DNA of 64,000 nucleotides from contig VXAU01001335.1 of assembly GCA_013399695.1 (NCBI GenBank), positions 310,206-374,205 of the forward strand, given 5' to 3'. The position numbers and the translations under genes are program-made. This DNA comes from Formicarius rufipectus (taxonomy: Eukaryota > Chordata > Aves > Passeriformes > Formicariidae). The notes beneath the pieces were generated by a model. The model was not told where the DNA came from and ran no database searches. It was given only the letters and a program-made list of their open reading frames with translations. Shown piece after piece: positions 38,401 through 51,254 of this stretch (position 1 is the first letter of the stretch; each line of letters begins with the position of its first letter).

Positions 38401-40148
38401 GAGTGCTATGTATAAAATGGGACCCAAGTCACCATGTTTACTGATCTGAGAGATCTTTATAATGGCACATCTACACTACAGCAAGACAAAGGAATAACTA
38501 CATTCCTAAGAAACTACTGTGGTTCAACCACAGTCTGAAATCTTTTATTGGCCATACTTCCCTGTGAAGCACCTTTTCCATTCATAAGTACTTACACAGG
38601 CTAGCCAAGGAGTCATTGGACACAAACACACATACCAGAGATTAGCTGACAGAGGGTGAAATACAAAAGTAATTGCAGCTAAGCACTGTGGCCTCTCTAC
38701 TGGTTCTCATTTTCACTGGTTTTCAGTCTTGGATCAATAGATGTCCTTGCTTTGGCATCCTTCAGCATCTGTACTCCAAATATCAATAACAAACCTGCTC
38801 ACAACACTCCTCAGAGAGTTTTGCTAATGTGGCATTTTAGAAGTAAGCTCCTTTTCCTACTTCCCTACTCAATATGATTATAGGTTGTTATTTCATGTAA
38901 ACATATTTTTTCTGCTGTTGTATATTATCTAGCCCTATTCAGAATGCCTTTCCCCACCCGTGGGGATGCCTTGCTTTTCTAGTTGAGCTGATCCTCCACA
39001 TCCCTTTGCATTTAGAATAGATGAGTAACATGAATCCTAAAGGCTTTGTCTGCAGTCGCTTATAAGTTGCCGAAACATTTGGTGCCTTTAATTATCCCAA
39101 AAGAGAATGTTGCAACATGACTGCACCACCTGCATGGCATGGGATCCCAGGCTGTCTTGGCTGCGTGTACGGTATTCACAAGGCTTTGCTTCACAGCAGT
39201 GTCTACTATGCATACATTCATATGCATTTCTGCAAGACAGGGATTGGGGTGTCCAATGCATGCCATGCCGTGCTGGAACTCTCTAGGCTACGAGATGATA
39301 TGTCTCAGTGGTGCAATGCAGCTTTGATCCCAGAATCACTGTAATTATGTTATGCTATTGCTCCCTCTGAACTGCTTCCCTAAGCTGAGAAGCCATCTAA
39401 AAGATGGTTAGGATTGGGTGGCACCTTGCTCCCATATCATTGCCATGCATCAGGTGGTAGTGCAGGCTTTCTCCCAGCCAGCCCTAGACCTGTCAAGCCT
39501 CATTCAGCTGGCCTCACTTCCAAGCTACCCAGCTGTGGCTGCTGTGCCTCCTTCATTTGCACCACAGCACGGGCACCACTCAGCTTGTCAGCCAGAACTG
39601 GATGCCTTCACTCTGCTATCAGCTGCTCATCTGTGCCTGAGCTGCAGCTCACAGAGTAGAGCCAGACCACAGGGTTGAACGGAGCTGGAAATATTCCTCC
39701 TGTGCTGGATGGTACCAGCTGCTTTTTGCTGCCACCTGTCCCAGTAATGGGCGTTTAAATTGGAGTTTAGAGATCATGAAGGCTGCAAAAGGCATGACTG
39801 TCTGTGTCAGAGAATTGCATGCTATGTAACGGGAGACTATCTAGTTCATACTCACATCTGCAATAATATTTGTTTACTAGTCTAGGCAGAGAAACTGAGC
39901 CAAATAAATTGTCACTCTCTCATCCCTGCTTTGAAAAGCTCACTGTCATGATGATTATCATCAGGATAGCACCCAAAAATAGACCTGTCAAACACAGGCA
40001 GACTAAGTGAGGGTGAGCCCAGATTGCTTGGCTTCCGAATACTGTAATGGCATTACTGTTTAGAAGGAATTTTGGGAACTGAAGATGTTTAGCCAAAACA
40101 TTTTCTGCCTTGGAAAGGAGGAAGAGAAAGATGCACAAAGTGGGAATG

Positions 40149-40455
40149 ATTGCCTTGTGGTTGAGGGTCTCAGGAGCTCTGGCCTCATTTCCCAGCTCTG
40201 CTCAGGATTCTCATATAACCTTGGCCAAAGTCAATTCATCTCTCTGTGCCACTGCTCCTCCATCATTTCATGGATTTCCCCTCTCAAGCACTACCTCCTC
40301 TCTCTCTCTCCTCTGTTTGCCTCACCTGCTGAGAGTGTAAGCTCTGCAAGGGACTGACAGCCTCTGATTTCTGATTTCTTTCTGTTTGGACTTGATTGTC
40401 CCTGATTTGTTTCTGTTTGTACTGCATCCAGCAACCTCAGGCAGAGCCTATGAGT
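40149..40455 (+). mobile_element. MIR-type CORE-SINE relic (amniote MIR family)
   Basis: The tRNA-related and CORE part is visible as TTGTGGTTGAGGG...CCCAGCTCTGCTC...ATAACCTTGGCCAAAGTCA...CATCTCTCTGTGCC, which follows MIR consensus order (box B region, TGACCTTGGGCAAGT, TCTCTGTGCC). The 3' part has GTAAGCTCTGCAAGGGACTG and GTTTGTACTGCATCCAGC, as in the tail shared by amniote MIR SINEs (GTAAGCTCTT..GGGACTG, TTTGTACAGCGCCTAGC). It is strongly diverged, consistent with an ancient insertion. Confidence 0.78.
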
Positions 40456-42499
40456 GATACCATAACAAAACCAAAATGCACAGCTGAATTTCTGAAAGCT
40501 TCTGTGTTAAAAAAATAAAAATAAATAAAATCCTGAAATGCTTTGTTTCTGATGAGTCAGTAGTAAATTTTAGGAAAATTTGGCTTATTGTAACATTGAG
40601 TTGGCTGTAGTGCAAACACTCTCTGGCAGTTTTTTATGGTGTTACTATATGAATTTTTGCATATTGTTTTTTAAACTGTAAGCTCTGTCTGCTGTATTTA
40701 AATATTTGAACAGTCCTTTGCACAAGAACTGAAAACTTGATTTTGCTAACAGTCAGCAGACCCATCCACAGGTAAAATTCTGGTGTAAGCAGTAATCCTG
40801 GACATGTGGTTGCTATCTCCATGAACTGGATGCCAATTTCCTCACAGGTGATAACCTTCTTCCTGGCAAAGTGCAGGTTTCCAGAAAGCCACAGAGTATC
40901 AGTCAGCATTTTCATAGATTTTCTGCATTACTTATGTAATTTTGCATAGCTGGCATTCATCTTAAGAATGAATAAAAGTTGGTTCAGAACATAACATGCA
41001 CTGGTAAACAAGGAAGACAAAAATTAGAAAAAGATACTCTCCATTTTCATGCAGAATGTTTGTTTTCCTTTATCAACAAGCTTCATATCAATAAAAATTG
41101 ATGTAAATCAGAGAATAAGGATATGTACAGTTCCTGTTGAGATTTTATATGCTATTGTTCTGGTATATCAGCAACGTTTTCCAGGCAGTAGCAGCTTTAT
41201 TTAAGGAGAATTTTATAATTGTCTCTGCCCTCAGGAGAGCTGTCACATTGCCTAGGGGTGTATGAAGGACTCTCTCTGTTGCCCATGTCCCTCAGCCAAG
41301 CCTCTCTGGTATCCGTTGTAGCCTGGGCTTCCCGTAGGTCCCAGGAGCCCTATCCAGTGATGGGATCCAGCAGGATGGGTGGGACATACCCAGGTGCCCC
41401 CAACCTCATGTTTCAAGCTGCTTTCCAGCTGACAGGCAGCAGGTACTTTCAGGCTTACATCCATCTGATTTAAAAACAATTTCTCGATATTTTGATCACT
41501 AAGGGATTCACCCAGAGCCTTATTTCTCTTTATACTTTATTTAGCCCTGTTAGGGTCTCTTCCTACTTTCCTCAGGTCCACAGGCAGGTGAAGAGCTGAG
41601 TATAAAACCTTGTACTTTTGTTCACTCTCCATTTCTAGCTGGGAAATAGTTTCTCAGCGGAAGAACAACCAGATCTGCAGCACAGCCAGAGAGGGTGGGC
41701 TTTAAATGCCAGGCAGAAATCCCAGGAGCACGACCCAATGGAAACTACAGTCTGCTATTCAGTTTTTCTGCAACTGATAAGAGGAGCCTGATTCTGTGGT
41801 TTACAATGGTTTTTTGCTTCTGTCAGGTGGGAAATGGATCTAGGGGCTTTCCAATTTTGAGAAGATAACAATACCATTCACAGAACTCCCAAGCCAACAG
41901 CAAGGACATCTTTACCAAAGCCACTTTACAGAGCTGGTTAGGACACAAACCTTGCAAAGCAACTTGGAGAATGAAGTGAGATAAACCAGTCCCTTTTATG
42001 TTCTTTATTGATTTATCTATAAATCCAAGGTAAAGACTTGGCCAAACCAAGATCTCATATGGCCCAAATTCAGCATCTCAAAACAAGAACAGGTGGGAAT
42101 CTGCCAATCACCAGTGCTGGAGTGTCCTTGCCAGGTTCCTTATTAAGGACAGATACATGGTAGATGAAAGCATATTACACTGCTGAGGCAGTTAGCTACC
42201 ACAGCACTGAGGCAGGAGAAGCAGCTAGTGCAAAGCACACTGCAAGGAGTCAGTGAAGCTCATTTGCAAGGGAAATGCAAATACAGAACTGATTGCATTC
42301 CCTTAAATGGGAAAGTGTATTAAATCTGATAAGCGTGCTCTGAGTGTCTCCTGAGCGTGGGCTTGTCTCAGCACTTAGTTTCTGTTCTACTGTGGGTGAG
42401 GGAATGAATGCTGTTCTGAAATCCTGCACAGGTGAGAAACAGCAATTATTTCCCTCTACTTCTTCCAATATCTGCATAAATTAACATCTAGATAGCCTT
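40456..42499. other. Non-coding DNA between two SINE relics
   Basis: I recognised nothing coding here. A short GTAAGCTCTGTCTGCTG...CCTTTGCACAA stretch near 40678-40725 resembles a second MIR tail but is too short to call. A GC-richer patch at 41220-41470 holds an 84-codon frame without visible domains. Confidence 0.45.
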
Positions 42500-42640
42500 T
42501 ATATCTCCAAAGCACTCAACATATATTAACTAATTAATGCTCGCTGTAGCCTTCTATATTAAAGAAAGAATTATCTTCATTTTGCTAATATTGAAATTCA
42601 AGTAGGAAGATTAGGTGCATAGGAGTGAATCCAGCTAAGC
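42500..42640 (-). mobile_element. MIR-family SINE relic, - strand
   Basis: On + it reads AAAGCACTCAACATATATT, AACTAATTAATGCTCGCTGTAG, AATTATCTTCATTTTGCTAA and GAAATTCAAGTAGGAAGATTA. This parallels the reversed MIR consensus in order (GCGCTTTACA..TTAACTCATTTAATCCTCACAACA, ATTATCCCCATTTTACAGA, GAAACTGAGGCACAGAGAGGTTA). The alignment is imperfect, but the order of blocks is right. Confidence 0.65.
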
Positions 42641-45236
42641 AGTTTAGTCAGTGAAGTCAAAGGGACTAAAGATTAATCATATGTTTAAGAGCTTCAGTGA
42701 ACTGGGACCTGGCTCTTGCATAATGTTGAGTACCTTCAAGGATCAGGCGCACCCAAAGCCACAGGGGCATCAACTATGAGAACCTGACGTGAAATTTCTC
42801 TCCATAAGCTCAGACCTCAGGCCAGTGCATGAAATCATCATATGCTTTCTAAAAGAAACTAAAACTGGCCTGTCTTCTGAAATATATAGTCATTTAAGGC
42901 AGAAATCAGAAAACATACTTGGAACAAAAAGATGTTGCCCAAATGTAAATGGCGTATGTTTTCTTCACCATCTTATTTCCAATAATGCAATACATGCACC
43001 TGCCACTTTACAAAATTCTTCTCTCAGTCATTACCTGCAGTGCCTATGGCAAAAAACATGAACTGCTATTTGCCTGTTACATATAGCTCTTGACAAAAAT
43101 CGTCGCATCTCCCCACACATATAATAACAATGAGTCTGTTCCCGCAGAATTTTGAAATCAGTTTTCATGGCTTCACAGCTGCAACATTGCCAATCAACAG
43201 ATTTGACAGTCTTCTCAGGAAAAAATTAATTGTTCAAAGGATTTAGAGGAGCCATGCAGGCAGTGGGATTTGCTTAACTTAATTTGCATATTAGTTCTTA
43301 TATGCATAAGGAATTTTTGGGGGCGCAAATTAGGGAGACCTCTACCTGAATCTTTATCAAGTGCAGGTTTGTTCAAGTTCAGGACTAAGCCTGGATCAGA
43401 TACCCTACAAAATGTACATGAAACATTCCCAGGACTGGTTTAATATGCCCTTCCCTTACAGATTTGCTGTGCTTTACTGATATTGCACAGGATTGCAAGG
43501 TACTTTCATAAGCAACCCTCAAATGCTCATATTAAATGTTATTTGATAAGGAGGGGCCTTATTTGGGGATAATTATTCATCAGAACCTGAATATATTGAG
43601 TGAGGCATTCAGGCATTTTCCTTTTATAAAGAAACAGCTCTTTTGTTGACATGGGAAATAAACAAGTGAGCTCCAGAACAGGTCATTCTGTTGTAGAGTT
43701 CCCAAAATTAGGCTAAACAGGTGGTGATTCATTGTTGGGATATTATTCAGAGCAAGATTAATATGTATGCAAAGGAAGGGACATGGGTTATTTGTTGGGG
43801 TTATTGACTGAATTTTGATTAATTGATGAAAGAGACAGGTATTGATGAGGGTGAGAACACAGCCATAGTAAAGAGTAAGGATTCAGCTCAGTCAGCCTCT
43901 CCTGGTGTTGATGAGCTAAAAAGAAAAAAATGTCTGCCAGGCAGAGGAGGGATGAAAGAGAACAGCAGGGCAGGGCAGCTTGTGCAAGCCTGGCACTCGC
44001 AGGAGACAGTCTTTGTGTGAGCAGCAATAAATCACATTTGTGTGAGGGGTGCAAGGGTCAGAGATAAGGAAAGCTGGGACTGGGCAAGCCTTGTGTAAAG
44101 AGAAGACCTTTTTTTCCCTCTGTGCCTACTCTGTTCCATCTGTTCTGCTGCAATTGCTTGCAAAAGAGGTCTTACTATTAAACAGTGAAATCCCAGAGAA
44201 TTGGGTGCGGTGAATCAAACTTCATCTGCTTCTTTTCATGTGCCGCAAAACTGCAAAGCTTAACAGTTACAAGTGGAGCAAAGGCAGGTGAACAGTGGAG
44301 TATGGAGAGAGGAACCCACTGTTGATCATGGGGGAAGGAAGCAAGCAATGGAGGGAAGAGCTGGTCCCTGTGGAGACACCTCAGTGCTGCTCTTCTCAGG
44401 CTTAGAGGAGCCACCCATTTACCATGATGTGTACTTCCAAAAACACCAAGGTGAAAGGAGTAACAGCTCTTGGTGAAGTCTGGAAGAAAATTAACAGAAA
44501 GCATAAATATCCTTCTTTCAAAAAAGATTGTTTAACTTGAATATTTTGGTAGACTGTAGAATTTCTTGAATAATATAGATACATTAGATAGGCATGGCAT
44601 GAAGACGATCTTTGTTATTTAGCACACATCTGCACAGTACAGCTATTGATGTGTTCTCCCCATCTGAACTATGTAGCACTTATTTTTCACATGAGTGAAC
44701 TAGGTTGAATACTGGTGTAGAATGCAGAGAAATACATTGAGCATATAGATTTCTCTGTCCCTGTAATACTGTGTGTGTCTCTGGCCTGGATCTCTGGCTT
44801 TTCACACTGGTAGCCCATCTCTAATATTGATTTGGAACATAGATACATAGTGAACTTATTATGGATTTATTTCAGTCTTTGTTGGATCTCTGTTGGTTTG
44901 AAAAGTAAATAATCTGAAAGAATTAATTTCTCCCGTAACATTGGTTTCTGTGTATATAGAGTGAGGAAATAATATAATTAATATCTTCTAGTGCACCAAA
45001 CTTCCCTTTTACTGGCTGTTACTCCTCCTCCTAAGCATCTGATATCTGTCTTGGTGAAATGGCTCTGCACTGTCATAAAAGGGCCCTTTCACAGTGAGAC
45101 ATCCCATCTGTCTTCCTTTCCCACCACATTACAAATGTCCCTTTACTTTAATGGCAGTTTCTGAGCCTGCCTTCCATCTACTGCTGCACGCTTTTAGGTG
45201 GGAGTGCTGTAAACAATTCAGGCTGCTGGGGTTTGG

Positions 45237-45261
45237 TTTTTTTTTTTTTTTTTTTTTTTTT
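45237..45261 (+). repeat. Poly(T) run, 25 bases
   Basis: Twenty-five consecutive T, seen as poly(A) on the - strand. It could be the tail of a - strand retroposed sequence, but the DNA to the right (45262-45900) does not match any gene I recognise. Confidence 0.95.
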
Positions 45262-47491
45262 CTGATAAACCTGGAGATGGCATTTGGTTTTTATGCAGTG
45301 GTAGGACATAGTTTGTCATAGATGGTGTCTGACAACCTTGTGAGAGCATGGTACCACTGAGAAAACCGATGTGCCTGCAGCATACCACACAGCCCTAGGA
45401 GGTGGCACACATCCAGGTCCTCGGCACAGGATGGCCAGCACTGCATGCACTGCTCCTCATGAGGACACTCTCCTTCCCAACAACATGAAATGTGATGATC
45501 ATGGTACCACATCAAACCTCATCTCTATTCTCATGACCTGAGCTTGTTGGATCAAAGTAGGTTCAACAGATCTGCTTTCCTAGCAGTTCTTGAGAACCAG
45601 GAGCCCAAAAAACACAGGCAATAACCTCAATGTTTTGTGAGATCCCCTTTTGGATATAAAGGTTCAATTCTCCAGCTTTTACAATCCTGTTGGATGTTTG
45701 CCAGTGTAAGAGGGCACCAGGTTGTGCAGCTCAGAGATAGCTCTAAGTGGGACCCGTCTGCCCACCTTAGCAGACCACCCAGTATACCAGCTGGAGGGAA
45801 ACAGACGCTCTCGAGGCCTCTTTCTCCCCAGCTGAGGGGAATACCTAAAACACGTAAAGGAACTTGTGTCCTTGACATGTCAGTTTATGACATAAAGTGA
45901 CTAGATCACTTACCATTATCTGCAGTATGGGCTTTTGCTGAGTCTTACATTTGGTGACTAATGGTCAGGCTACTGCCATTGCAAAGCAAATAAAGCATAT
46001 ACCAGGACTTGTTGCTTTGTCCGCCACGTCATTTCTGCAGTATGATTATGGGCAGTACCAGCCACCACAATAACTGAACTGTTAATAAGCCTTAACGCTC
46101 ATCCCATGTTAAGACTTGTTCTGTATTCACTTGTTTTTAGCCTACAGACCATTTTTCTCATGCCCATTTCATTATCAACCATGCTGTTTGTAATCCATCT
46201 GCTTACTTTAATAGGATTTAGTTGTCAAATAGGATTCCCTTTAATTTATAATCAGCATTAACTTCCTTAACATCTTACTGTTATTTGCTAGTGTCATCAA
46301 AATTGATTTAGGATTGGTGTGGGTTCGGACTCTTGATGAGAAACACCTACATTTTAGGGTCTCCATGTAGGTAGCTGGGTACTTGCAGGTACCATTGCAG
46401 TCAGTCACAGTCTAGGCCTCTCTAGAAATCTACTACTAAGTACAAGTGTCTAATACTGTTGGAGTCATGTACAGATACAAAATGCAGGGCTGGGAGATAT
46501 CACACAGGGCTGTGCTCTTTTGGAGCAGCAGTTGGAGATGCTGGAGTGCCCCAGGGCTTCTCAGATGGCAAAAAACCCTCACATGTATGCCAGAGCATTG
46601 ATTCCCTAGTAGCCAGTTGGCCATGCCTGGATGTGGTCTCAGCCACATGGACAGTTGAAAATACTACCTTCAACACACTTCTAAGTAGCACCATGTCTTG
46701 CTCACCCAGATCTTCTCTTTGGGGTTTTCTTTCTATTATCTTACTGCATTTAGGGGATGCTATCCAAAGCCTTTACTTGTCAGTAAAATCAAAAGCAAAA
46801 TCACATCACTTCTTTCTGCTAAAAAACCACTTTTGCCAATAGTTTTATTGAGGAGTTTTTTGCTTCATATGTATGTTTATTTCTTTTATAAATGTATATA
46901 AGGCTCGCTTTTCATTCCAGGCCACCATACCTCACAAGGCTGGTCATAACTTCAGTCTAATGTCATCAAACCTTCATTTCCTGCCTATAGCTGCTCTTAT
47001 GCTAAAGTTTAATAGGGCCTTTTATGAAATTTTGGAGCACAATGAAGATAAAAATAGGCATAGCACAGGATGTTCATCAGAATTTCTTTGTAGAAGAGCC
47101 TGAAGCTGCTACGTCTCTCTGGATCCCCATTGTTTCCTAACCTCACCCCTTGAAGGGGAGATGTATCCTTAGCCAACTGAAGAGAGGCAAAGCATGCTGC
47201 TAGAGGAAGTACCTTACTGTGATTTCTCTGCGGGAAAACTATGCTTCATTCACTATGATCCTTAGCTTCCAGGGTGTGGACTAAGGATAGGATTATAAAA
47301 TCCACCTGACTTCAACTCTGTTTTGCTAAAGGGATGACATACAGGAAACCTATCTGCTAACTATATACGAATGCCCAAAATATCTAGGTCATAATAAGCT
47401 CCTGATTATATCTCTATCTATTCCTTGAGGGTTAAAATTTATCTTACTCTACCTCACCTCCAAAGTTTTTGTCTGGGGTACTTTAAGCAGA

Positions 47492-47530
47492 TTTATTTAA
47501 GGGAATTTAAGCAAAATTCCCTTAAATAAA
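47492..47530. repeat. Perfect 17-bp inverted repeat with 5-base loop
   Basis: TTTATTTAAGGGAATTT at 47492-47508 and its exact reverse complement at 47514-47530 are separated by AAGCA. The stem is fully paired but too short for a microRNA precursor. It could form a cruciform or an RNA hairpin if transcribed. Confidence 0.92.
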
Positions 47531-49336
47531 ACTGGAGTTGAACTCGTTTTGCTTAATTAGCACTTTTTCTTTCTTTTTTTTTTTTTTAACATTGGGGAAT
47601 AAGAGCAAACTGTAAAGAGACTGGTTTAATAGATTGGAAATTATGAGCATTTTATTCTGTGTAATAGGACTTTGTGCAACTACAACTAGCAGGCTTACCA
47701 GCTCAAACTCTCCTGGCTTTGAACAGTGAAAATACTGTTAAATTATTAAGCTTAGTCTCCACTGGCAAGGACATTCAGTGTCTGAAACCTTACCAAACCT
47801 TAAGGCAGTTGACAGCAGATAGTATAATGAACAGAACAAAGAGATATTGTTTTGTTTGGTTTGGTTTTTTTTAATGATTCTTCAGTTCATCTCTGAAACT
47901 GAAAAATTTAAAAACAGGAGGTATAAAACCTGAGCCAAAATTAAAACTTACAAAACCTCTCCTGTAGAAGCAAATTATATCAATTATCACTTCAGGCTGA
48001 AGGAAAACATATCAAATCTATTTCAAGCATTTTCATCCCTTATGAAATGAAGTGCAAAGTACAGACAGCATTCAAAACGCAGGGAAGGAAGTAAAGAATG
48101 TGGTACTTGTTTTATACAAAGGCTCTGTGGTTAAATATAAATTGAGCCAGAGGCAGGAGAGAAAGATGGATGGAGCATAGGTCAAGAAATTCATCTGGGA
48201 CTTGTAATACCAGGGAACCAATTCCTAACCCAGAAACCTTTTAGGTATGAAGAGGAGTGGCATTGACAGAAGATCCTTATATTTCACAGCCTGGCATTTA
48301 GGCACTCTGGGGAGGTAAGAAGTATAGAGTCAGATCCACTCTGGTTATGACAGGAATAAGAACTGGATTTCACATATTCTAGGGATTGCTTTATTCTCTG
48401 GACTTTGCACAAAACATGGGGACATGAGTGGCAATACTTCTGTCTTGGTTTCACGCATGCAAACCACCCATTGTTCAGTATAACCCATTCTGCTGGTTCA
48501 AAAGCCTGACATTAACCTTTACTAAAGTATTAAGTTTACATATGGACTTTACAAAATGAAAAATATTTATGGGTGTTGTACACTGAGTTAGTGAAACGTT
48601 CAGGCAGGTAATGAAGCACCAGCTTCTGAGAGTCAGCTAGAAGAAAAAAAGCAGTTGTAGGTGGAGGAAAATAATTATTTGATTTCTGCAAAATCAAGTA
48701 AGAATGTATTTCATTTACACAGTAGAAAAGTGGTTTACCTAGTTTCCTGTGTAGGTATTAGATGGAGACTCTACATCATATCACATCCTGTCTCTGACCC
48801 TACCAAGAGATTTCCCCCTCCTGGCACCCTGAATTCCTGCTGTGGGACCTCAGTATGGTCTCTGTGAGCTGCCACTTTTCCTCTTGACTCTTTGCACTCA
48901 TGACTAGAAACAATCTGGAGAAGCATCTTAAAATGCCTCCACTCTACTGCCAAGAAGCAGCCTGTGAATCTCAGTCATGTTGCATTTCCTATGCTCACAG
49001 CTAGTCAAGGTCAAGATGTCCTAAATGTTTACAGGAGATCACTGATGAATGGAGAGCTGCTCAGACATGCTGAATTGCAGATAGCTACTTTAACTGACTT
49101 AATTAGAACATGCTCAGTATAAGTGCTGTGAGAAGATGAATTTTGCTCCTGCTAGCAGCTAAGTGGTCTTTATCTGGAGGCTAAGTAGGCTGGGAAAGAA
49201 AACTGAGACACAGACAAACTTCAAATAAATCATAAAAGGAAGGTGAATAAATGAAGAACGGAGTGCAAGATTGGAATACACAGGGTGTTTCTAACAGTAT
49301 ACATATATACTGTGCACTCCTATGGTAGTGTCAATT

Positions 49337-49498
49337 TTCCAGGTCAAGCAGAAAGAGTTACGAGAGAGTTTGACCCAGTTATTGCTGAGACCCTCTGAGG
49401 CAATTCAATATTGGATTACTGCTAGTAAAGGGCATGCAGAACAAAATACAATCTTCGCTAATTGCAGTGAACCTGCAAAAGCAATTTTTTTTACCATA
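49337..49498 (+). pseudogene. Endogenous retrovirus gag (capsid) fragment
   Basis: In one + frame about 54 codons keep the spacing of the conserved retroviral capsid segment: a VKQ..E..ES start, an L.RPSEAIQYWI stretch (family: RL..AI...I) and IFANCSEPAKAI (family: LA..NA...CKKAI). No LTR, protease, pol or env was recognised nearby, and the frame decays after about 49500. It is an old non-functional remnant at most. The match rests on motif spacing read by eye, so chance similarity is possible. Confidence 0.42.
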
Positions 49499-51055
49499 AT
49501 AAAGAAAGCCAAGTGTTACTCAGGACTTCCGGATTCTACTCAAGATCTGTCACCTACAGCAGGTGCCAGTAATAAATACAGGCCCATTTCCAGAAATGCA
49601 ATAAATATGGAGGTATGCCTTGTTTTTCCCACCAGATCTGTTTTAGAATAGGATATATACTGTAAACAAATGGAAACAGAGTATTATAGTATTCTTCAAA
49701 GATACACTGGAAATTTATCAATCAGATTTAAATGTCTTATTGTTTTTCTCTTCTTTGTGATCCCTCGAATAACATAAATCATCCCTCCACACCCCACCCC
49801 CTAAATAAGCAGAGTGCTGCAAGGAGTACGGAGGATCTTTGCTGTGAGTGGTGCTGCAGCAGTTTCTTTTGACTCAACTTCTGAAATTCAGAAACATGGA
49901 TCCATTGTTAGAGCAGCAGAGTGCAATTTCATTGTGTCTCTAAATTTTTATGAAGACCACTTCTGCCTTTTATGTTTTATCACCACCAGAGAAACAGCCT
50001 TATTTCAACTCTTCCTTTCAGAAAGAAAAGGACCATGCCCTGTAGCAAACCATTACATGGAAAGATCCTGTTTTGAATACTTGCTTTGAATAATTTTATG
50101 ACAAATTACTCTGGTGTACTCTACCAAGGACACAGAAATGCTGGAGAGGCAGTTGACAGTATTCATCTCGCCTAACCTGAGGCATCTGCCAGGTAGATGT
50201 CTCCACTTGAGCTAGACCAGGGTTCCCTTCTTAGACTAATGGATAGAAACATGCATTTCTAGTTCATGAGTCATCTGATCTAGCTTGGATGACTACCTCA
50301 GGACAAGATGAATCACAGGGAAGAAAGGCTCATTTCTCTCTGCTGATAAGAAAAAATAGCTCTGATTGAGATAACTCTTTTGTAAATGCCCACGTTTAGG
50401 TGAGAGGAATTGCACCCTCTGAACCAGAAAGATCAAGAATTAGTGTCTGGCACTAAATCCAAAAAATCTTAAGAACAAACCACTTTTCTAAGACAGTTTA
50501 GAAAGTTTGATAGTGGTTTCTGGGGTTCTGTCAAAGATTTTCTGTTAGGGCAAGACTCTGTTTGCTCTCTGTGTATTACACTTAATAGGACATAAGTTAG
50601 CCTACTGAAAAAAAATCCAGGAAAAAAAAGGCTGTTTCCCTAGCGCTGAGTTTATGGTTTTCTGATTTTAAGGAAATCTTGAAACTTAAATCCTATAATG
50701 AAAACCTGGAAGAAGATTTCAACAATAAAAAACATTCAAAAAATTTAATCTATTTAATCTATTTAATCTTATTCCTGAAAGTCTATCTATACATCATTAG
50801 TGCAGAAGAAAACATTACAGTTTTCCCTTGATCTGTCTTAAATACTTTTTTTTGATGCAATTTTATTACTAGGTTCTACAAAATTGCTGCTACTTACTTT
50901 AAAAATCAAGTTAGCTAGAAGGTCTTCTAGCTTTTGTGAAAAATGAAGGATTAAAATATTGCTGGGAGGTCCTGTGTCAACTGCAAAGGGCCTGGGAGTT
51001 TTGAATGTAACACTGTAATTCTTCCTGTTTCACCTTTTACTATCCTGGAATATTG
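49499..51055. other. Non-coding DNA between the gag fragment and the long CR1
   Basis: AT-rich with short open frames. If the gag call is right, part of this may be further eroded provirus, but I could not identify it. A 9-base tandem repeat lies at 50743-50769. Confidence 0.45.
50743..50769 (+). repeat. Three perfect copies of a 9-base unit
   Basis: ATTTAATCT is repeated three times without a mismatch. It is a small minisatellite-like array. Confidence 0.95.
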
Positions 51056-51238
51056 TAATCATTTAGGTTGAAAAATATCTTTAAGATCATCAAATCCAAC
51101 TGTTAACATGGCACTGCCAAGGCCAGCACTAAACTGTGTCCCCAAGTGCCACATCTACATATATTTTGAATATCTCCAGGTGTGGTGACTCAGCCACTTT
51201 CTTGGGCAGCCTGTTCTAATGACTGACTTCCCTTTTGG

Positions 51239-51254
51239 TGAAGAAATTTTACCT
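51239..51254. repeat. Target-site duplication, left copy
   Basis: TGAAGAAATTTTACCT. The same 16 bases recur at 51393-51408. In an uninterrupted CR1 this sequence occurs once, between CCCTTTTGG and the TATCCAATCTAAA block. Confidence 0.92.

Larger units (their letters stand above)
23923..40148. other. Non-coding DNA with simple repeats
   Basis: I found no supported gene. Open frames up to 206 codons (28985-29605, -) and 129 codons (26555-26944, -) exist, but their lengths are compatible with chance and no domain is visible. A + reading over 26642-26878 is described under findings. Simple repeats at 27795, 30550 and 32421 are listed separately. The stretch 29230-29430 has a TTAGG..CC-rich look reminiscent of old amniote repeats, but I cannot place it. 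Confidence 0.5.
42641..49336. other. Non-coding DNA with an old unclassified repeat at its start
   Basis: The block at about 42645-42715 (AGTGAAGTCAAAGGGACTAAAG and CATATGTTTAAGAGCTTCAG) has the style of a common old amniote repeat built around GACTTCAATGGGAC and GCTTAAGTGCTTTGCTG, which I cannot name with certainty. The rest shows only a poly(T) run (45237-45261), the hairpin at 47492-47530 and short open frames. Confidence 0.45.

Noticed and set aside
38390..38430. MIR-like block near GCCTCAGTGACCTCAGG and TATAAAATGGGACC
   Set aside because: Only two short blocks match and the tRNA-like and tail parts are missing, so it is not called.
39414..39678. Two overlapping + frames of 81 and 86 codons
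   Set aside because: Overlapping frames in a GC-richer patch without motif or splice support look like chance.
47492..47530. MicroRNA precursor reading of the hairpin
   Set aside because: A stem of 17 bp with a 5-base loop is too short for Drosha/Dicer processing and lacks the usual flanking pairing.
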